NCBI GenBank assembly: GCA_963662175.1
Contig: OY759219.1
Span: forward strand, 46,430,675-46,494,674
Origin: Aradus depressus
Taxonomy: Eukaryota > Arthropoda > Insecta > Hemiptera > Aradidae
Reading direction: 5' to 3'
DNA: 64,000 nt
Below, in pieces: positions 20,934 through 33,000 of this stretch. Made by a program: the position numbers and the translations under genes. Below the pieces are notes generated by a model. That model was not told the DNA's origin, did no database searches, and worked only from the letters and a program-made list of their open reading frames with translations. Position 1 is the first letter of the stretch. Each line of letters opens with the position of its first letter.

Positions 20934-23900
20934 CTGGAAACAAACATTAATATATTAATTACCCAGGTTAATCTACGTTTCACTAAATCTGCTGACGGAC
21001 CGACTGACCCCCCCCCCCCCCCCCCCCCTGTATCCACGAGTGAGAAGGTTTCGACCCTTCATTTTGTTGGCCCCAAATGTAGCTGCTAGTCCGTGATCGG
21101 TCTTACAATTCACCTTCCGTGACTTTTGAACGAGTGGTTTTATAAAAATGATGCGATCTTTTCAGACCATGGAATACGGTCGGTAGTGGCATTATATTGA
21201 CACAGTACTCCACCAGAGGCGCTCCACGCCCACTAACTACAGGTCGTACTTCACTTTAAACGTCTTTCAAAAAGAAGAAACATTTTTTCATATGATCCAT
21301 TGTTTTAAAATGGCAGCTCGAAGAGATACGATGTAATGAAATAAAATATCTGTTACCAAAATACTCATTCACACTCATACCATTTCACAAAAACAAAAAA
21401 TCATAGTTGCTTCTGAAGCCCTGGAAATAATCTTTTTACAGTTTTTCCAGGAATTTTATGATTTTCAATCCTCTAATTCCAAAAATGAAAAATAAAATTC
21501 TTGTGTGTCTATGAATACAATAACTCCCGATATAATGAATGGATCTACACGAAATTTTATATGTGTATTCAGAACCCCACACAAACGACATCTATTAATT
21601 TTCAGTGAAATCAGCCAAAGGGAAAGGGGAGACAAAGAAGGAAAATTCAACACAAAAACCGATAACTAACTGTCGATGTAATGAATATATCGAATTTAGT
21701 ACGAACATTCAAAAGTATCGAAGTCAAGTTTTGATTTTTAACCAAATCGGTCGATTGATTTTAGAGCGAGAGCGAAAACGTAATTGATTGATTCGTGTTA
21801 TTGACGTACATTGCCGGCTTTTTTTCTTACAAAAAGAACCCGGAAATCGCCCGAGTAACAATTTCGGTTCTGGTGTCAACACGCTCTGCCAGGACTAGAC
21901 AAACCAGGTTTGCGGAGGTAAAAGGCAGCCTTAAAACAGGGAACTCTGTGAGGTATATTGAGTGACCTCCGGACTGGCGAGGTGCCTGACTGCCGCTTCA
22001 TTGTCACACAGCTGAACAATATTCTAAGAACGGGGAGCGTTGAACCTCATCCAAAACACCAATATAAGTCTGCCTTTGTGCCAATATAATAAGTTTAAGG
22101 ACCAGAAGACAGGAGCGTAGCCGAAACAAGAACCTTGTTTAAAACTTATATTGTTTAACTGCACAAAAATGTAGTGTAGCAGTCTCGGTTTATGCCATGG
22201 TCAGCACAAAGATCAACAGTAACAGAAAATAATTGGTTAGAGAAGAAGAAAAAAAGATACTTCTGAAGATAAACTATGTGAAGGCTCCCCCCCCCCCCCC
22301 CCCCCTCATGAGCGGATAACAAAACAGATTCAAATTTAGGTATGGAAAAAACAGAACGAAATTACTGCCCAAAAGTTCGAAAGATTGGATAGAAAGTATT
22401 GTTATATCTAACAACAGAAGAATTTAGAAACATTGGCAATTTGTGCAGACTCGATGCTACGTGAGGATAAGAAGAGCAAAGAGCAATTGAAGACAATGGA
22501 CACTCTAGCAGACAGGGGAAACACTGTAGTGCCCTCCTGAAGAAAGAAGACAACGGACACTCTGGCAGACAAGGGAACACTGTAGTGCCCTCCTCAAGAA
22601 AGAAGACAACGGACACTCTGGCAGACAAGGGGAACACTGTAGTGTCCTCCTGAAGAAAGAAGACAACGGACACTCTGGCAGACAAGGGAATACTGTAGTC
22701 CCCTCCTCAAGAAAGAAGACAACGGACACTCTGGCAGAGAAGGGGAACACTGTAGTGTCCTCAAGAAAGAAGACTTCACCAAAGTCAACCATTTGCTGGA
22801 CTTCGTGAAAGTGGTCAAGGATCCTACGACGACATTACAGAAGAAAGATATACCTACAGGTTGTCTGTAATTCAGAGACGCTTGCACAAGGTACGTCCTC
22901 TAGCACCCAGATTGTTAGGTCGACCTAAAATTCACAAAGATAACGTCCCCATAAGACCAGTAGTTTCGAGGTCGGGCCTCCCACTTATAAATTAGGTAAA
23001 TTTCTTAAAAGTGAATCTCTGATCATTATCACCAACTTCCGGCATCAATATACAGTTATTAATTCGTTATAATTTGCAGAAAAAAAGTAAATTCAGAGGT
23101 ATCACAGCTAAATTATTACCCAAAGATGTAATCAAGTTATTTGATACAGGAATGTTTCAATGTATTAAGGGAGAAAAAATAGAATTGATTAATGCATTGG
23201 AATTGTGCTTGCAACAAAACTAACTGGTAGCTCAGTGGTATGGGTGCTAGCTTTCTGAGCTCAAGATCGCGAGTTCGAAATTCTATCTGGGAGGTAAAAA
23301 GCACGCCGTCCTTCGGATGGGACGTTACTCGGTGGTACAATGTCAGATACTCGTTAAAGATCCCTATCCTAGGTCAATAAACCTAGATAGGCAAAATTTA
23401 GTACTCCCCCAGTAGAGTCGGGCCCATGTCCACCAGAACGACTGGTAGTAGGCGTAGGCGACATGACCTCGTAGTTAAAGCTCGGGCATGAGTCATAATA
23501 ACTAACTATTTTACGTTCAACGGGGAATTCTTTAATCAAAGTGATGTTTTAGTCTATCCCCTCTTTTGGGTGATTCTTTATGCGCAACATCGAAAATAAT
23601 ACCCTAAAAACCCCACCATTCAAACCACAAATTATCTTCTTACATTCGTATTTATTCAACAGCTCCAAAAGTTAAGTAGACCAGTTTTTGAATATGTGAA
23701 TAAAGTACATGTAAAAATAAAATTCACGTTATAATGGTTGAGGAAGAGCTACATTTTTAGACATAAGTTAAAAATATTAATTCGAAATATACAAAAAACT
23801 ACGACTATTGATACCGTTATTCATCCAATAGTTACAAACGTTTATTCCATTTTCCATATCCCGCTGAATACGGACGATTGGCGAAAAGAGATCGGAAGAC

Positions 23901-26900
23901 CTAACGGGTTCCAGAATAAAATTATAAATTAAATAGAAAGTAAAGTTCAGCAAAAAATCGGAAGAAATTAACCATACCTAGAACCGATTAATGCCAACAA
24001 AGAGGGAAATGGGTCAGTTTACCGTATAAGGGACGAGTTTCTGAACAGATAGGAAACACACTTTAAAATAGGGTGTCAACATGAGAAATCAACACAGAAA
24101 CGGAATTAAGGATAAAATAATAAGAAAAGTTAGGAGCGGAATATATCAATTCGGATGCGAATCGTACTGTTGAATTTATATCGGACAATCAGAAGGTAAA
24201 TTTATAGAGGGGGTCGAAGAGAACATATCTGAAATGGGGAAAACCGGGATATATCGACATTGGCTAAACATATCGACAATATAGGTCACATGTTCAACGA
24301 AGCAACTGGAATAGTGTACCTCCATCTTAGGGGAAAAGATAGACAGGTTGACTCTCTGGAACAGCTGGAAACTAATAGAACTAGGGAAAATGGCAATTAT
24401 TTGAACGACCAAACCCATAGAAATAAAAGACGTTGTCTTCCCACTGTTTTATTTTAGACCAGAACCGGTTTTCGACGCAACAGCGTCATCATCAGTGGTT
24501 CATCTAACATAGAATAATAAAATATACAAATAATGATAAATATTTTTATTACATAAAATTCATGTTAAAATGGTTGAGGAAGAGCTGCATTTTTTAGACC
24601 TTACTTAAAAATATTAATTCGAAATATACAAAAAACGACGACTGACACCGTTATTCATCCAATAGTTACAGACATGCTGCGTTTTATTCCATTTTCCATA
24701 TCCCGCTGAATACGGACGATTGGCAAAAAGAGATCGGTAGACCTAACGGGTTCCACAATAAAATACAACAATAAATTCCTTTGTTTGTGAAATTTTTCTA
24801 TTATGTAGAGACTTGTTTTAGTTATTGTATTTATTAGAATGAATGGTTTTGCATGTAGAGAGAGTGAGTGAACCTGGCTAACCCCACCCCTTAGTGTTAT
24901 GCCAGTTGTCCTTTAACCGCTGTGCTGTGTGGGTGGGGTAAGTAAGTTAATAATTTTTTACCTTGTTACTCTGTACTCTGATGCTTTAAGAGTTATTTTA
25001 CTTTTCATTATTTGTATATTTTATTATTCTATCATAGACATATGGACTTAACCCATCTACCTCCGTTAACTCCACTACGTTAATTAATGAATAATAGCAC
25101 AAACTAATTTTATAAAATTGATTTTTTTCTTCAATATAATATATTGTATATTTATTTATTATACATATCATGTATTATTTCATATTGCCATTATTTCAAT
25201 TATTTATTACAATACATACTACTTATGTACTTTACTATGAATATCATTTAGGTACCTATGTTAAGAGGGTAGAACTTCCCTACCTTGGGGTTGGAGAATC
25301 ACAAACTCAGGCAATCTGACGATTATATGCAAACCTAGCAAACTTAAATGTGACTGTAATCCGGTAGGTACACTATATGTATAAATATTTTTAAGTTTTT
25401 ATTATTTTTTTCCACCAAACCGACAAAGATGGCAAAAATATATTTGAATAGAAATAATAAGCAACCGGAATAAGAAAGTGTTATTCTTGAGTCTCCAGGC
25501 GCTACTGTATACAAAGGCCTAAACACTCTAAAACGTTCCTTCAAAAATGTTATCGCACTTAGAACAATACATGTTTTGGTTTTAGGACTTGTAGCATCGC
25601 TCCAGTGGTTCATGCTGAGAATTCTTATCAGACAATTGCTGTTTCTTATTGGTTTATCAGAAACTTACCCTGATGAGAAGTGGAAATTGGATGGGAAGAA
25701 GTATCCATTAGCTCCAATAGCAAAAATCTGAAACAAAATATGTTTTAAAAATATTTTATATTTAATAAACTATTTAATGCCTCTTAGAACCTCACATCGT
25801 ATTTTAGAATAAAAAATTACATTCGTTGAATTTTCACATTCATGACGTAATGTATGCTATTCAGATGGCAAGTGAAGCACGAACTTTCTGTACTTTTGGT
25901 GACAGTGCAAAAGGCAGTGATACCAGACGTTAGGAGAATCGTAGCCTTATAAGGATGCAGGGATCCCTACGAGAGTTCGATTCAAGCAAACATTTTTTGT
26001 TCTAGGGATTTTATTGTAAAGCATAGGCATTTTACGTAATTCCATGAAAATATATATAGTATATATAGATCAGCCAAAATCCGTGATGAAAAAACTGCAA
26101 CGTTTAGTGACCGAAAATTGTACATCAAATGACCATAAATGGCATTGATAAATGTCAATTCATTATTGGAAAATGCATAAAATTGATTAATAAAGTGACA
26201 TAAAGTCAGTAGATAGGTATATCAAGTTACTCGACTCGCACTGTTTGATTAATAAAGTGACATAAAGTCAGTAGATAGGTATATCAAGTTACTCGACTCG
26301 CACTGTTTGATTAATAAAGTGACATAAAGTCAGTAGATAGGTATATCAAGTTACTCGACTCGCACTGTTTGATTAATAAAGTGACATAAAGTCAGTAGAT
26401 AGGTATATCAAGTTACTCGACTCGCACTGTTTGATTAATAAAGTGACATAAAGTCAGTAGATAGGTATATCAAGTTACTCGACTCGCACTGTTTGATTAA
26501 TAAAGTGACATAAAGTCAGTAGATAGGTATATCAAGTTACTCGACTCGCACTGTCATACTATTTTTCTTTAATATGAACTGTAACTAATAGATTATAATA
26601 TCAACGGATAAAACTTTTTTCGAGGTTTCTATATAGTTTCACTTTAAAAACGTCGAAAGTTCGCCCAAATTCTTGTTAAATAAAAAAAATGTTTACGCTC
26701 CGAAAAATGTGTCTTCTTCTAACTCCTTCGAATCGAACCAAGTGCTCGTGAATTCATGAATATTTACAAACTTGATAAATAATTATTACAAAATATCGGG
26801 TTTGTTCAGTGAACCAACTTCTTTGTCCTAAATACTAAACATGCCTACTATTATCAGACATTTAAAAAAACAAATTAGGGATTTTTCGACTGGATTGTAG

Positions 26901-26983
26901 GGACAAATATTAACAGCTCAATTTACGTTTAATAGTTGAATCTTTAGTCCATTTTTTCATTATATGGTTGGTTGTATGCAATT

Positions 26984-27019
<36 letters not shown>

Positions 27020-30000
27020 TCAACTTTTCGATGCTGCTGTACTAAACCAAAGTGTACAGTTCATGCATTGCCCTTCTTTAAACCTCAATCCTCAAAAATA
27101 GTTGGGATGTCACTATTTTGAACACTCCTCATGACGTTTGGGGAGAAATCGAAATAGCTTCACGTTCCGTCCACCAATCTGCCTAATTAATGATAACGGT
27201 ACAAAAGAGTAAACGTACTAACCTATATAGGTTTAAACAAATGTCATCAATAATATTCTTTCAATCAAATCCACTAAAGTATAGACAATTTGAGACAGTT
27301 GTGTGTGGCATTACAGAGACACACAAGAGTAGCAAAGATACCTTCAAAAATATTTTTGTTAAATGAATCTTATTCTAACCAGAGTTAATTATCTGTCAGA
27401 TGTTAATAACTTCTAAGCTAGTGTTAACACGGTCTGTACATTGGTCTTTGTAAACAGTGTTACCATCAGAAATACTTTTGAATGTTACATATAATATAAT
27501 AAATTTTACTGGTACAGACAGTGTTTTCCTGGGCTGCTGTTTGAGAAGCAACAACTTTTTTCAATGTTTTGAAGTAATTTTGAAGGAAAATAAACGAACG
27601 GTAAGAGATATTACTATTACAAAATCACCATCTTCATAACGTCCATTGTCATTGAGAACTTTTGCAGGATTATTTCATTTCAATTGTAAAATTCCGGGAT
27701 AAATGCATTCTCATTGTATTAAATTGTTAACTATATGTTGTTAGAATTAAAAATTTAATTTTTTGTTAAATTTTATTATATTATTATTCATTTTTATATA
27801 TAAAGAATATTATTGCTTGGATAAATGATGCATAATATGGCCATTTTTCTTCGTGAAAAGAAAGTTAAGCCCTCATCAAAGATTATATTTAAACAAAGTT
27901 AATTAAAATTTACTGTAAAATATATTTCACAACCATTAGATGTCCACAATGTTATACGATATGAATGAGCGTTGGATACCAGAATACCAGTAGCAGAAAA
28001 TGTCTTAGTTATTACCATTGTTCCTCATGACAAAGTCTACTACGATTTAAATAAAAACCAATAGATTTAAATTTCCGTTCATACTCAAAGGGCGGGTATC
28101 TAGTTTGACAATTTTATTTTATTTTTTACTTTTAGGGGGGCTGCAGTTACTCTTGAGAGAGGATATCCAAAACTTGTCATATTCTCATAATCTGGCTAAA
28201 ATAAACATACCATAATTTAAAAAGTGGGTATTTCCTCATCAATGAATATGTACGTATTGTATTCAGAAACAGCATTGTTCCTAACGTTATCGAGATATTT
28301 CACAAAGCTGTTAGACCATTCTCATCTCTCAAAATAGCATCCCAAAGTTTCGATCCTTGAAAATATTTTGATAAATAATGAACAAAACTTTCACAAATAT
28401 TTTAATAGCATTTTTTAAATTTGTTTTTTGGTATTCAATTTTTGAGGTCGCGAAATATATTTAAAAATAGTAAGAAATAATTCAACAATCAATTATGCAC
28501 TGTATAAATTCACTCCTCTCAGCCTATTATCCTGCTTTATGCTATCAGAGTAAATATGCAACTAAACGAAAACAATAATTAATCAAAACAACAGTCAAAA
28601 TCTTCAACTGGACTTAAATGGATGCTACATGTGAAATATTATGAAACTCCTATGAGCCTTTGAGGCATGATACTACTAGTTGTGAGAACCAACACCAGGA
28701 AGGAGACTCAAATCTCATCTGCAACCTGAGGAGACACCAGAATTTTTTATCCTAACTTTAAATCCATAATTGAACATTCTCTTACTCCTTTTGTGGCTAC
28801 GCCTCCAACCCAAACTTTTGCCCAATGGTATGCTGCCTTCCTTTCCAAATTCTGAAACTAAAACTAGAAAAAAAAATATATTGATGGTATTTCTGGCGAC
28901 ATTCAGGGGTTACCAAATTTCAATACGGTATTCATTCACACAGACCTGAAACTAATACCATTTTTCATGATTTGTTGTCCTAATTTTAAATCGTTCATTC
29001 AAACTTCAGAAAGGGCAGGGGGGGGGGGGGGGGGGGGGAGGGGCTCTTATGCTATTGAAAGTCGGACCTCTTGAATATCTTTAGAAATACTTAGTCATTT
29101 TTCTTCTTAAAATATCTAGTTTTAGTACCTATTTAAAAAAATAAACTTAGCGTAAATTCGAAAAATAAAGGTGTAGGAGAGTCAGGATCAAAATAAATGC
29201 GATTGGCCACCCTGTACTCGTATATAATATATCAGCCAGAGAGAAAGAGCGGTTAGAATAGTCTGATAGTAAAAAATCTATTGGCCCCCCATGAAGGTTG
29301 AAGAGGATGGAACCGTGACTTACTGCCACCTTGACTCATGAGGGCGCCGGTAGCTCAGTGGTCTGCGTGCTTGCCTTCTGAGCTCGAGAACGTGGGTTCG
29401 AAACCCGACCGAAGCCTTTTAGTTTATTTTATCTGGGAGGTAAAATAAACTTAAGCACGCCGTCCTTCGGATGGGACGGTAAGCGATGGTCCCGAGCCTG
29501 TACGATGTCAGGTACTCGTTAAAGACCCCTACCCTAGGTGAATAAAAATTTAGGACTCCCACAGTAGAGTCGGGCTCATGTCCACCAGAGTGACGAAAGA
29601 GCGCTCTGGTAGTAGGTGATATGACCTCGTAGTTAAAGCCCGGGCCTGAGTCATAAAACCTAACCTAACCTAACCTTGACTCATATTCGTTTTCAATATA
29701 TATATATTTTTTACATTATTTTCCTTTACTTTTATCATCTCTCTTACCCATCCATCAAAATTGTCTTTCAATTCCTTTTTATTTATTTCTTTTTCTTTTT
29801 TTTTTTTTTCTTTCTTTATTTTTCTCTTTTTACTGTTCTTGTCCTAATAATTAAGATAAATTTTCATCCCGACGACCTACCACTGGGTGGCCTTCTCACA
29901 TGCCATTCACATCAATATGTACCATCATAGATGCTGGCTGTTGCACCCTATCAACAGTTGTATCTTTATAAATAAAAGACAAAAAATAAATAATAATAAA

Positions 30001-33000
30001 AATAAATAACTGCTGCGAAATTGATTATAAGTATGCAGAAGTCTGTATAGTGAGGCGACCTTTAGGGAGTTTTGTGCTCCTTTTTCGTGAACATAACGTC
30101 GATACAATATCGAATGTGAAAAACACCACTTCTCAGGAGAGTGAATAAACTGTTTCATGGTTCATTCAAAATCAGTGCTTATTGTCAATCATTTTTTACC
30201 TATGTCATTATACGTGGTGTTATGCCATATAGATGACCCTATAAGAATTTTATCGAATTATGTATCTTAATTAGTCAAAACGCACATTCGTTAGTTTGAT
30301 TATCTATAATTGATGATTATTTTTCTATAATTTACAACGCAAACTATGTGGCATTTTCGTTAGTTTGCATTGTATAATATTTAAATATTTACATTGCAAA
30401 CTATTGAATATGTCACAATCGATAGTCTGCTTTAAAACAGCAAACACACGAACATGACATATTCAATACTTTGCCATGCAGGGAATTTGATTTGGTTCCT
30501 ATTCGAACTAGATCAAAAACGCGAATGTGGTACATTCGAGACTTTGAAACATCCCATTCAAAAACTTTGTTCACAATAACGAATGCAGAATAACGATTTT
30601 TTTATTGGTCACTTTGATTTTGGACATCATTACATAGTCTGGATATTCGAACCTTTGCCAGGGTTATTCCTCCCCTTTACAACGTGAATTCAGATTCGAG
30701 AGTTCGCTACAACATTCATCCGTGCTAAAGCTATCGCTTTAGACCGAAAACGAAAAATGAGTTTTTTCTCATTCGATACTTTGCATTTGTATCGACGATA
30801 TAATATATACGAGTACGGGGTGGCCAAACGCATTTATTTTGATCCTGACTTTAAATCCAACGTTGGTTCTTCTACACCTTTATTTTTCCAATGTATAATG
30901 TATTAAATAAATTATATTAAAAAAGTTGAAGCATTGTTTGTCCCAAAATAACGTCTCAAATGTTGATCGGATTTACATGAAATGGTTATGTCACATCCCA
31001 AATTGCTTGTCGGCGGGCCTGAAACAGACAGACATTTTTTGTAATATGCAGGTCGGAAAACATGAAATTGCGTTGAAAGCTCTGATTACATAACTTCTCC
31101 TATACTTCATATAGCTGAGAAGACAAGAGACAAGCCTAACAACAAAACTGTGTTGATGCGGGATAATATGGAGTTCGAATCAGTTACTTCAACTTGAAAC
31201 AAAAAACAGATGAAAGTGTTAGCTCATCTGTAAAAAGAAAACAGGTGGAACAGTCCAATGTTGAGAAGGGTGAGGTCAGGTATGTGAGTGGTCCCAGTCG
31301 AGATGTGGGCGGAAACTTACCCACTTTTATAATAAAATGCAATATATTATTATAATACTTTATAATTGTTTTTGTTTAGAAAATTAAACATAACGATAGC
31401 TCTTTATACTATTTCGTTGTGTTATTTCAATTTTTCAAGTAAAATAAAGCATTTTTTACTTAAAATAAATTTATCTGTAAGTTTAAATTAGATATTGTTG
31501 ATTTATTATTTCTAAAATTTTTCTGGTATCTACATTGAGACATTCTCATACATGTTACATGATGAAAATGTCTATGTCAGGGGAGGGGATAGGTTCAAAT
31601 TTTATGAGGGGGGAGAGGGTCTTGAAAGTGTTATGTAGCGCGAAAATAACTATAGATTATCATTTCACAATTCATTTTGTCACGTAAAACTTCATTTATG
31701 ATTTTTTTTTTTTTTCTGTCTGCATTAATTTTGTAAAATTATTTTATTACTTTTTAAATATTATTTTCAAAAATGTCATATGCAATTATTCTTCGTAACT
31801 GTCATATCCCTAAATCGAATGTTCAAATGTCCCCCCGAAAACAGATTCTTCGAATTTACTATTCGTTTTTCTATTATCTTTGGCTCCTCAAGTCTCATAA
31901 CCAACCGGATACACGAAACTCCAATGTATATATTCTTGCAATGATATATTTTTTTATTTTCTTAAAAGATACAATTGTTTGATCTGAAAGCGGGCAGATA
32001 ACGTTACTGACCGGCCAAACGCCAGCTATAATAAAATAATGTTACATAAGGAACCGAAATATTCTGTTGAGAACCCGAATCTAAATTCATGTCTTTTTGT
32101 GATGGTCAATGAGTCGTATAGGCGAACATGGGAATTTTTGTCAAAATGTTCTCTACTTGGACGCACTGCGCAATGATGCAAGAACTGCAGAAATCACGAC
32201 GATACCTGCGGGTCCTGGTGAAGCGTTATCCGGGCTCCGCAGTATCTCACATTCATATTCATATAGTCTTCCAGGTTCATTGTACAATAATTAGATAGGG
32301 GATATGATGGAGGCTTACATATGTCAGAGGCCAATATAACTTGACTCAGGGAAGTAAATGTTTTTTCTTATCATTATATATTAATAAATCACTTATTTCC
32401 TACGAAAAGTCACTGTGCAGTGTGACATTCGAAACATTTAGGCCAAAAAAAAGGAAGATATGACAGAAATGTGCATTATTGAAATCTTTACAAATATGAC
32501 ATAAAAACAGTTGGACATGTTTTGTAATCGAATCGGTCAGAAATTCCATGTTGAGTTTTCAATGGAGTATCATGTTCAACCTCCTCATTCTCAAAATGAA
32601 AAAAAAAAAAAAATCTGTCTGTGAACACGATAACTCCTGATAGAATGAATGCATTGACACGAAACTGTATATGCGAATTCAAAGCTCTATGAGGACAACA
32701 CCTATTAATTTTCAGCGCAAACAGCTGAAGGGAAGAAGTGGTTCAGAGAAGGGGGCCCGACTCAAATAGGTACCCTAATAACTGCCCATGTAATGAATGT
32801 ATCGATACAAAATTCAGTTTGAGGGGCTCGCGAATTGATTAATTAGTAGCCGGTGATCTCCGGAGGACTACTTTTATCCTAAGAATGGCGGTGGTCAGTG
32901 GCGGATTTAAGGAAAAAGGCCCGGTCAGCAAAAGCTCTCCGGGGCCCCATTATTATTCCAAAGGACATAAAACTCGACATTTGAAGGTTTGCTCTTTATT

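Larger units (their letters stand above)
22330..24545 (+). mobile_element. Degenerate Penelope-like element (RT plus GIY-YIG endonuclease)
   Basis: Fragments read in several plus frames, in the order expected for a Penelope-like retroelement. The ADKGN motif region comes first (expanded into a tandem repeat, 22497-22780). Next is VNHLLDF...VKDPTTTLQ (22783-22850), then LLGRPKIHKDNVPIRPVV near 22910-22970. A frameshift leads into PPTYKLGKFLKS (about 22978). A SINE is inserted at 23226-23499, after which the frame continues as TFNGEFF. A thumb-like part follows at 23738-23932 (TTTIDTVIHP...PLNTDDW). The GIY-YIG nuclease lies at about 24127-24410: GIY at 24139, an in-frame stop, then YIGQ, a frameshift, then LAKHIDNIGHMFN. 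Stops and frameshifts make it inactive. It lies in intron 2 of the secreted-protein gene, in opposite orientation. Confidence 0.85.

Noticed and set aside
20229..21089. Plus-strand frames of 69-105 codons
   Set aside because: Antisense to the GC-rich terminal exon of the secreted-protein gene. The minus strand has signal peptide, splice sites and a sensible composition.
22362..22887. Three overlapping minus frames with an 18-19-residue protein repeat (ARVSVVFFL)
   Set aside because: All three frames are open because the 56-57-bp repeat has no stops on that strand. The plus strand carries the Penelope motif, so these are shadows.
26185..26554. CRISPR-like array
   Set aside because: The repeats are directly adjacent with no spacers, and the sequence is a eukaryotic intron.
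29340..29415. tRNA gene (A and B boxes present)
   Set aside because: The same sequence heads every SINE copy in the window and continues into the SINE body. The anticodon stem does not fold convincingly.
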